This document shows positions 18,911 through 25,184 of a DNA stretch of 41,478 nt, in pieces. The DNA lies in the NCBI GenBank assembly GCA_003222535.1, contig QHWJ01000242.1, positions 1 to 41,478 of the forward strand, written 5' to 3'. The DNA comes from Acidobacteriota bacterium. Lineage in GTDB: Bacteria; Acidobacteriota; Vicinamibacteria; Vicinamibacterales; CAVVIG01. A program made the translations under genes and the position numbers. Each line of letters starts with the position of its first letter. Within the stretch, counting starts at the first letter, position 1. The notes below the pieces were generated by a model. It made no database searches, had not been told where the DNA came from, and saw only the letters and a list, made by a program, of their open reading frames with translations.

Positions 18911-19006
18911 AGCCTGTGAAAAATCGCGCCGCCCGTGGCGTCCGGCTTCAGCCGGACCCGGCGAGGTCCGCCCCTAAAGGCTGGTGACACAGCGATTTTG
19001 TCACCC
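18911..19006. repeat. REP-like intergenic element with inverted ends
   Basis: The ends GTGAAAAATCGC (18916-18927) and GCGATTTTGTCAC (18992-19004) are inverted copies differing by one inserted base. Inside lies a perfect stem-loop, GTCCGGC-TTCA-GCCGGAC (18940-18957). The element sits just after the amidase stop codon, where it might also end transcription. The remaining spacer (18827-18910) holds nothing I recognise. Confidence 0.5.
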
Positions 19007-19020
19007 GTTCTTCGGCCGTC

Positions 19021-20577
19021 CTATCGCAGCGGCGGGGTGGCCGCCGGAGGGTGACGATGATGCGTCGCCTGTTCGTAGGCGTAGGCCAGCCGAAGCAGCG
19101 TCGGCTCGCTCCATGCCCGGCCGAAGAACTGCAGACCGGCCGGCAGCGTGCCGCCGCGTGTGTAGCCCATCGGGACCGTGATGGCGGGAAAGCCGGTGCT
19201 CGGCGAGAAGAACTGGTTGTTGTCGCCGCCGGGCGTGTTGAGATCCCCGATGAGTCGAGGCGGATTGCTCCAGGTCGGGTACACGAGGGCGTCGAGCTCG
19301 GCGGCATCCATGAGCGTCACGACGGCGGCGCGCAGCTTCGCGTTGAGCTCGTCGCGGCCCCGGCACCCCGCCGACTGGCCCGGCACCTCGTCTGCCGCCT
19401 GAGCGCTCTCGAGCCGCGCCTGAATCGACGGATGGAATCGGCGCGACCTGATGATCTCCTCGAGCGTGTGCATCGGCGCCTTGTCGCCGAGGTCCGCGAG
19501 GTACCGGTTCAGGTCGTGCTTGAACTGATTGCAACGTCCGCCCGGCGCGCGCGTCGCGTCGAGCGCGTCGACCATCACGGGCGCCACCGGATCGATCACC
19601 TCGGCGCCCAGATTGCGGAGCTCACCGAGCGCGCCGCGAAACACCTCGTCGACTTCACGGTCGAGCGTCGGCGTGTCGTACGCCTGGTGCAGGACGCCGA
19701 GGCGGGCCCCCTTCAAGCCGTCCTTCCGCAGCGACGCCGCGTAGTCGGCGCTCACATGCCCGCGGCTCGCCGCAGTGACGGCATCGTTCGGATCGTCGCC
19801 CGCAATCGCCTGCAGCACGCCCGCCGTGTCGGCAACCGTCCGCGTCACTGCGCCCGCGATGTCCGCGGCGAGATTGAGCGGCACGACGCCGGCGCGGCTC
19901 ACCAGGCCCATCGTAGACCTGAGCCCGACGAGCGCCTGATGAGCAGCCGGCCCGCGAATGGAGTCGCCGGTATCGCTCGCGAGCGCGATGGCGCCGAAGT
20001 TCGCGGCCGCGGCGGCCGCCGATCCGCCGCTCGATCCGGCGGTGACGCGGCGCGTGTCGTATGGGTTGCGCGTGTAGCCGGGGAGGATCGAGTTCACCGT
20101 TTCCACCGGGCTGAACGCGAACTCCGCCATGTTCGATTTCGCGATCATCACGGCGCCGGCGTCGCGCAGCCGCTTCACGACGAACGCGTCCCTCCCTGTC
20201 ATCATGCCATCGAGCGACAGCGACCCCGCGGTCGTCGGCATGTCGATCGTCTCGTAGTTGTCCTTCACGATCACCGGCACGCAGTGCATCGGGCCGATCG
20301 GTCCCGACTGCTGGAGGCGGCGATCCAGATCGTCCGCCGTCCTGAGCGCGTCGGGATTGATCCTGACGATGGCGTTCAGCGTGGCGCCGTTCTTGTCGTA
20401 CGCGTCAATCCGCCTGAGGTACTGCTCGACGAGCCCGCGGCACGTCAGCGAGCCGTCACGGAACGCGGCCTGAATCTGCTGGATGGTGGCTTCCTCGAGT
20501 CGGAACGGCGCCGCAGGTTGCGCCGCGAGCGTGGCGAGGACGAGAGTGACGGCGATCACGACGAGCGGCGTTCGCAT
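19021..20577 (-). CDS. Secreted amidase, amidase-signature family
   Basis: A 518-residue hydrolase with an N-terminal signal peptide (MRTPLVVIAVTLVLATLAAQ). The Ser-cisSer-Lys triad of the amidase-signature family is visible: K105 (PVIVKDN), cis-Ser S182 (AGSSGGS) and nucleophile S206 (SDTGDSIRGPA). The 24-residue gap between the two serines equals that known in the family. The usual DTGGSI reads DTGDSI here, a Gly-to-Asp change beside the nucleophile. It is probably periplasmic or extracellular and hydrolyses amide or ester bonds; the substrate is unknown. The ATG has no Shine-Dalgarno, and a G-rich 9-bp array begins 17 bp upstream. It is followed by a REP-like element and then accC. Confidence 0.92.
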   Translation of the reverse strand: MRTPLVVIAVTLVLATLAAQPAAPFRLEEATIQQIQAAFRDGSLTCRGLVEQYLRRIDAYDKNGATLNAIVRINPDALRTADDLDRRLQQSGPIGPMHCVPVIVKDNYETIDMPTTAGSLSLDGMMTGRDAFVVKRLRDAGAVMIAKSNMAEFAFSPVETVNSILPGYTRNPYDTRRVTAGSSGGSAAAAAANFGAIALASDTGDSIRGPAAHQALVGLRSTMGLVSRAGVVPLNLAADIAGAVTRTVADTAGVLQAIAGDDPNDAVTAASRGHVSADYAASLRKDGLKGARLGVLHQAYDTPTLDREVDEVFRGALGELRNLGAEVIDPVAPVMVDALDATRAPGGRCNQFKHDLNRYLADLGDKAPMHTLEEIIRSRRFHPSIQARLESAQAADEVPGQSAGCRGRDELNAKLRAAVVTLMDAAELDALVYPTWSNPPRLIGDLNTPGGDNNQFFSPSTGFPAITVPMGYTRGGTLPAGLQFFGRAWSEPTLLRLAYAYEQATHHRHPPAATPPLR

Positions 20578-20593
20578 GCGCCGTAGTGTACGG

Positions 20594-20825
20594 CGAGTGG
20601 GTCGCGTGGGTCGCGCCGGTCGCGTCGGTCCGTGGGTCGCGTGGGTCGCGTGGGTTGGGTCGGTCGCGTCGGTCGCGTGGGTTGGGTCGGGTGGGCCGAG
20701 TGAATCGCGTGGTCGCGGGGGTCGGGTGAGTCGAGCGGGTCAGGTGGGTAGCTGCGCCGTCACGTTGGGGTTTGCCCCTGCTGACCCACCCGCCCGACCG
20801 GCCCGACCCGACCTACCTGGCCCCG
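20594..20825. repeat. G-rich 9-bp tandem array with C-rich counter-arm
   Basis: About 17 imperfect copies of a 9-bp word close to GGTCGCGTG fill 20594-20755. After a 20-bp spacer, a C-rich stretch (20777-20822, words like CCGACCCGACCTACC) is roughly complementary and could fold back on it. The array starts 17 bp from the amidase ATG. Confidence 0.75.
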
Positions 20826-20836
20826 CCGGTAGTGGG

Positions 20837-21303
20837 GTCAGTTTGAATCTGGCTCAGGAATCGCTATCGCGTCAGCGTTGGGTGTTGGCGTCGGTTTGCG
20901 CGGCGCCAAGATCAGCGAATCGCGGTCACCGTTGTCTGGGCCTTTGTCTAGCCCTCTGTCTGGACCATGCCCGACTGATATTTGTGGGCTGACAAAAATC
21001 GGTCCGTGCGTCGGACACTCATATGTGCGGACTTCCGTGTAACCCCAGAGACCACGGAAGGCCCAAGAGCCGAGAAAGCTCAGATCTGTCTGACAATCTT
21101 GGCACATCGGCACATCGTTGCTGGGCACCCGCCATGTTTTCGGCATGACCTTTACCCCAAACCAGCGTGTTTCAAGGCCACGATTCCGTCAACCGACCAG
21201 ACGTGATCTGCGATGCCCGCTTCCGTCGCTGGCGTCACGCGCAGCGTCTAATGCACCCGTCCGAACGGACCACGGCCGCGAGGTCAGCAGAATTCAAACT
21301 GAC
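20837..21303. mobile_element. Small unit with 12-bp terminal inverted repeats carrying a zinc-ribbon gene
   Basis: GTCAGTTTGAAT (20837-20848) and its exact complement ATTCAAACTGAC (21292-21303) bound a 467-bp unit. The match can be extended outward imperfectly (GTAGTGGG at 20829-20836, CTCTAC at 21305-21310). One terminal repeat supplies the stop codon of the only gene inside. The unit interrupts C-rich 9-bp word arrays, and the gene's codon use looks less GC-rich than its neighbours. No transposase is present, so movement in trans by another element is an inference. Confidence 0.5.
20838..21146 (-). CDS. Small zinc-ribbon-like hypothetical protein
   Basis: A 102-residue protein that I cannot assign to a named family. 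The N-terminal half is compact and protein-like, with CQDC (residues 15-18) and CPTHG (residues 44-48) as a possible four-ligand zinc site around a Trp/Tyr-rich core (GSWAFRGLWGYTEVRTYE). The C-terminal half is Asp/Pro-rich and looks disordered, and its last residues (PDSN) are encoded by the terminal inverted repeat. It starts at ATG with AAAGG shortly upstream. It is the only gene in a unit with inverted-repeat ends, so it could be a cargo or accessory gene of a small mobile element. It could instead be an accidental frame; the cysteine spacing and aromatic core argue against that. Confidence 0.55.
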   Translation of the reverse strand: MPKTWRVPSNDVPMCQDCQTDLSFLGSWAFRGLWGYTEVRTYECPTHGPIFVSPQISVGHGPDRGLDKGPDNGDRDSLILAPRKPTPTPNADAIAIPEPDSN

Positions 21304-21334
21304 GCTCTACGACTCGTCTGCCCGACCTGACCAT

Positions 21335-21570
21335 GACCTACTTGGCCTACCTGCCCTACCCGACCTCCTGCCCTACCCGACCTACCCGACCTCCTGCCCT
21401 ACCCGACCTACTTGACCTACCGGCCCTACCTGACCTACCCGACCTCCTGACCTACCCGACCTACCTGACCTACCCGACCTACCCGACCTACTTGACCTGC
21501 CCGACCTACCTGCCCTACCCGACCTACTTGACCTACGCGACCTACTTGACCTACCCGACCTGCCCGACCT
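21335..21570. repeat. C-rich 9-bp tandem array (ACCTACCCG)
   Basis: About 26 copies of ACCTAC[CT][CT]G, a few of them 8 bp long, end right at the stop of the first receptor gene. The period equals three codons, so a plus-strand frame reads as repeating Thr-Tyr-Pro/Leu. The minus strand is rich in GG and GGG runs. I regard it as a non-coding repeat that transcription of the receptor gene would run into. Confidence 0.85.
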
Positions 21571-21572
21571 TG

Positions 21573-24500
21573 TTAGAAGAGGAACTTCGCCGCGAACTGC
21601 ACCTGACGTGCGGACCCGGAGTCGCCGGTCGGGAAACGCGTATTGCTGATCACGCCGAACGAGGTGCTTCCGACCGAAGCGGTGCGACCCGGTTGTCCGA
21701 GGTTCGCCTGGTTGAACAGGTTGAAGATCTCGAGGCGGAGCTGCGCGCGCGCGCGGCCGGTCAGGGTCACGTTCTTGATGAACGACAGGTCGGTGTTGCC
21801 GAATCGTGGTCCGATAATCGTGTTGCGCGGCAGATTGCCGAAGTGCGCGACGCCCGCCGCGTTGTAGGGCAGCGCGAACGCCGACGAGGACGTGCAGGAG
21901 CCGGCGATGCGCGGGTCGCACACGATGTTGCTGGTGAACCACTGGTAGCTGATCACGTTGCCGTTGGCGTCGAGGTTCGGCGTCGGGACGATCGTCGGCA
22001 GGGGCCCGATGAGGTCGGGCCGCACCGACGAGAACCCGGTGATCGTCGAAATGTTGGTGATGACGTTCAGCGGGTTCCCGCTCTGCGCCTGCTCGACGAC
22101 GACGACCTGCCAACCTTCCTTCAACCGGTTGCCCTTGAACGGTAGATCGTAGCTGGCATTGATTGAGAAGCGATGGCGGACGTCGAAATCGGACAGCCCT
22201 TCGCTATCGGCGAGGTTCGTGCTGTCTTGCAGCGAGCCGTTGGTGTTGGCGCCCGTGCCTTCGTACGAGTTGCTGTCGGTCGACTTCGACAGCGTGTACG
22301 AGCCCGAGAGCTGCAGCCCCTTCGACAGCCGGCGGTTCGCCGTGACCCACAGACCCTTGTAGTGCGACCAGCCCAGGCTCGTGCTCTCGGTGATGTTGCC
22401 GAGAGTCGCGCCCGGTAGAATCGGGCTCGTCGTCGAGAGCCGCGGGTACGGGCGCACGGTGCCGCCGGGCGTCGTGAACTGGTTCAGGTTGATCGGAATC
22501 CGCTGGCGATCGCCGTACGATCCGAAGTACCCGACCATCAGGCCCGTTCCGCCGAGCTCGCGCTCGACGTTCACGTTCCACGACTGCATGCGGCCGGGCA
22601 GGAAGTTCGGGTCGGTGAACGCCGGCGACACGCTCGTCGCGGCGGCCGCTCCGCCGATCGCGTTGTCGAGCTTGATGTTGCTCGCGGCGGTTCCGGACGC
22701 CTGCGCCGACAGCGGCGTGACGAGCGGCGGATTGCCGGTCTCGCCGGTGAAGTAGCCGGTGTTGCTCTGGTTGACCAAGACGGCGTATGCGCCGCGGACG
22801 ACAAGCTTGCCGTCGCCGGTGGGATTCCAGATGAGGCCGACGCGCGGCTGGAAGTCGCTGCCGTTCTTGGTGACCTTGCTGAATCCCCCCGTGCCGATCT
22901 GCAGCAGCGACAGAGTCGCCGGGTCGAAGGTGACGAGCTTGTTGTCCGCTTCCGTCGGCGAGGGCAGGAAGTCGTAGCGCAGCCCGAGGTCGGCCTTCAG
23001 GTTCGGGCCGAGCGAGATGCTGTCCTGGACGAATCCGCCGACGGCGTTCACGTAGGCGTTGTACGCACGCTGCCCGAGCATGATGTTGAGCTGGCTCGCG
23101 AAGCCGGACTGGAACGCGGCGACGCTCGGATAGGTCACGCTGCCCGGATCCGAGTTGAAGTTGAAGTGCTTCACGCGTCGAACCTCGCCGCCGAACTTCA
23201 CGATATGGTTGCCGTGGAGGTAGGTCGCTGTGTCGCCGACGGCGAACGTGGTCACCTCGCGGCCGCTCGGGAACCCGCCGGGACCCCCGAAGTTCAGCCC
23301 GGGACCCGAAATCGTAATCGCCGGCAGCGCGATCGGCATGGCCGTCTGACCGACGTTGATCCCGAGCGCGCTGGTGTCCACCAGCGTGTTCGGAATGAAG
23401 GTGATGCTGATGCGGTTGTACCCGGCGCGTACCTCGTTGACGAGCGTCGGACTGAAAATGTGAGTCTCATTGACCGTCAGGATCTGCCGGTGGCCGCCGC
23501 GCGTGTCGCTGAAACCGGCGACGGTCTGGCCCTGGGCGTTCGACTCGATACGACTATCGGCCTGGAACGCGTAATAGACGTGCAGGTCGTCGCCCTGCCG
23601 GAGATTGTTGCGGGAGTCGATCGTGTACTGGTTGATCTGGACCGGCGCCAGCGGAGAGCCGATCGCTCGAGTGCCTGTCAGATCGTTCGCCGCCGGGATG
23701 TATGCGAGCAGTCGCCTTGCGGTTGGATCGGTGACACCCGCGCGCTGCGTGTCGGTCAGCGTTCCGGAATTGAGGTCGACGCCCTGCTTGTGACGAAGTC
23801 CTTCATAGCTGCCGAAGTAGAACGACCGGTCCTTCACCACCGGTCCACCGAGGTTCACGCCGAACTGCTTGCGATTGAAGAGCGACTGCGGTGTCACGTT
23901 GCCACTGGCATCGACGCTCGGCGGGTTGAAGTAGTTGCGCGAGTCGAACCGGTCGTCGCGGTAGAAGTCGAACGCTTCGCCGTGCATCGCGTTGGCCCCC
24001 GACCGGGTGGCGACGTTGACGATCGAGCCGGAATTCCGGCCGTACTCCGCGCTGAAGGTCGAGTTGTCGACCTTGAACTCGGACACCGTGTTGATCGACG
24101 GCTGGAAGGTGACCTGCGAGTTCGACAGGTCGTTCAGGTTGATGCCGTTCACCATGAAGTTGACGGACGTCTCCCGGTTGCCCGCCGACATGAAGGAGAA
24201 CGACCCCTGGCCGCGCAGCGGCGCGCTCAGCCCCGCGTTCTGCGGCGACGTGCTGCCGCCGGGCATCAGCGGCCCGAGGTCGACGAAATGCCGGCCGTTC
24301 AGCGGAATCTCCTGGACCGTCTTCTCGGCCATGACCTGGCCGACAGAGACGGTCGCCGTCTCGATGAGCGGCGACGAGCCGGTCACGGTGACGTTTTCCG
24401 CGATTGCGCCAACACTCAGCTTCAGATTGAGGGCGACGGTCTGGGCGGGCCCGATCGGGACCTCGCGCTTCTGGTCCGTAAACCCTTCGAGATGCGCGGT

Positions 24501-24752
24501 GACCTCGTAGGTGCCGGGCGCGAGCGCGGCCGCCACGAACTGGCCGGCGGCATCGGTCACGACGTTGCGCTCCTGATTGGTCGCGGTCTGGCGCAGCACA
24601 ATCGACACGCCAGGCATGACGGCGCCCTGCGAATCGGTGATGGTTCCCTGGATCGTGGCCGTGGACTGCGCGCGCACCGGCGTGACGGCCGCAAGCACGG
24701 CGCCAATGACGAAGGCCGCGAGCGCAAGGCTGTGTGTGAGTGTTCGCCTCAT
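21573..24752 (-). CDS. Oar-like TonB-dependent outer-membrane receptor (first of two)
   Basis: A 1059-residue protein when started at the ATG at 24752, which has AGGAG 10 bp upstream and begins a clear signal peptide (MRRTLTHSLALAAFVIGAVL, ending near VRAQS); a longer frame starts at 24842 but lacks these. A carboxypeptidase-regulatory, Ig-like domain follows (IQGTITDSQGAVMPGVSIVL, to about residue 110). A plug domain (EIPLNGRHFVDL, then SAGNRETSVNFMVNGINLND) precedes a long beta-barrel ending in phenylalanine (FAAKFLF). This architecture is typical of Acidobacteriota and myxobacterial Oar proteins, which import or bind large ligands; the ligand is unknown. No polysaccharide-utilisation partner lies next to it. 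Its promoter and leader resemble those of the second receptor. Confidence 0.93.
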   Translation of the reverse strand: MRRTLTHSLALAAFVIGAVLAAVTPVRAQSTATIQGTITDSQGAVMPGVSIVLRQTATNQERNVVTDAAGQFVAAALAPGTYEVTAHLEGFTDQKREVPIGPAQTVALNLKLSVGAIAENVTVTGSSPLIETATVSVGQVMAEKTVQEIPLNGRHFVDLGPLMPGGSTSPQNAGLSAPLRGQGSFSFMSAGNRETSVNFMVNGINLNDLSNSQVTFQPSINTVSEFKVDNSTFSAEYGRNSGSIVNVATRSGANAMHGEAFDFYRDDRFDSRNYFNPPSVDASGNVTPQSLFNRKQFGVNLGGPVVKDRSFYFGSYEGLRHKQGVDLNSGTLTDTQRAGVTDPTARRLLAYIPAANDLTGTRAIGSPLAPVQINQYTIDSRNNLRQGDDLHVYYAFQADSRIESNAQGQTVAGFSDTRGGHRQILTVNETHIFSPTLVNEVRAGYNRISITFIPNTLVDTSALGINVGQTAMPIALPAITISGPGLNFGGPGGFPSGREVTTFAVGDTATYLHGNHIVKFGGEVRRVKHFNFNSDPGSVTYPSVAAFQSGFASQLNIMLGQRAYNAYVNAVGGFVQDSISLGPNLKADLGLRYDFLPSPTEADNKLVTFDPATLSLLQIGTGGFSKVTKNGSDFQPRVGLIWNPTGDGKLVVRGAYAVLVNQSNTGYFTGETGNPPLVTPLSAQASGTAASNIKLDNAIGGAAAATSVSPAFTDPNFLPGRMQSWNVNVERELGGTGLMVGYFGSYGDRQRIPINLNQFTTPGGTVRPYPRLSTTSPILPGATLGNITESTSLGWSHYKGLWVTANRRLSKGLQLSGSYTLSKSTDSNSYEGTGANTNGSLQDSTNLADSEGLSDFDVRHRFSINASYDLPFKGNRLKEGWQVVVVEQAQSGNPLNVITNISTITGFSSVRPDLIGPLPTIVPTPNLDANGNVISYQWFTSNIVCDPRIAGSCTSSSAFALPYNAAGVAHFGNLPRNTIIGPRFGNTDLSFIKNVTLTGRARAQLRLEIFNLFNQANLGQPGRTASVGSTSFGVISNTRFPTGDSGSARQVQFAAKFLF

Positions 24753-24803
24753 CAGACTTCTCTCCTTCGACGCGTGGAAACAATCGAGCTGTTCTGGAGC
24801 ATG

Positions 24804-24834
24804 AGAGGCGCGCCACGCCCGTGCGGCCGCCTCT
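24804..24834 (-). promoter_or_regulatory. Leader hairpin of the first receptor gene
   Basis: In the leader transcript, AGAGGCG (24828-24834) and CGCCTCT (24804-24810) pair perfectly, with partly paired GCCGCAC/GTGGC words inside. It lies about 52 nt before the ATG. The second receptor has a similar hairpin with the same AGAGGCG-type base. Confidence 0.45.
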
Positions 24835-24889
24835 AGCGACACATGCAGGTGAGTGTGGTGAAACAGCGGTGCATCAGAAACTGATCAGA

Positions 24890-24918
24890 TCAGTACGCCG
24901 CGTGTTTCAGGTTGTCAA
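24890..24918 (-). promoter_or_regulatory. Promoter of the first receptor gene
   Basis: Minus-strand TTGACA (24913-24918), 17-bp spacer, then a weak -10 TACTGA (24890-24895). The -35 lies in CCGTTGACAACC, identical to the sequence at the second receptor promoter. The predicted leader is about 130 nt. Confidence 0.5.
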
Positions 24919-25076
24919 CGGCTGATTCACTCGCGGCTCGCTGCAACATAAAGATTCACTGATTCTCGCGGCGCTTCTCCACTTTTTCGGATCGTAGGGC
25001 ACCAGCTCCCTTGCGGTCGCTCACTCTTGTACGGCGTTTCTTCGAAGAAAGTCGCCCGGCGCAGTTTCGGGCAAGG

Positions 25077-25106
25077 GTCGCCGCCGCGAAGAACCGCGGC
25101 GGCGAC
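25077..25106 (-). terminator. Strong hairpin after the second receptor gene
   Basis: GTCGCCGCCGCG (25077-25088) and CGCGGCGGCGAC (25095-25106) form a perfect 12-bp stem with a 6-nt loop, about 80 nt past the stop codon of the second receptor gene. No U-tract follows. Nearby are a perfect 14-bp palindrome, TTTCTTCGAAGAAA (25037-25050), and an inverted copy of GGTGCCCTACGA (24992-25003). I see no convincing gene in 24919-25184. Confidence 0.5.
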
Positions 25107-25184
25107 TGAATGGGTTCGCATGCGCGCGTTGTCTACGCGCACACGGCGGGAGGCGAGATGACTCCGCTGTTAGGCAGCCGGCCG

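Noticed and set aside
21335-21570. CRISPR array or coding repeat
   Set aside because: The 9-bp units are contiguous with no unique spacers, and the Thr-Tyr-Pro frame has no start, domain or partner.
24927-25142. 71-residue minus-strand frame between the receptors
   Set aside because: It crosses a strong hairpin, a 14-bp palindrome and a repeated 12-mer; it looks like intergenic repeat sequence, and no start signal is seen.
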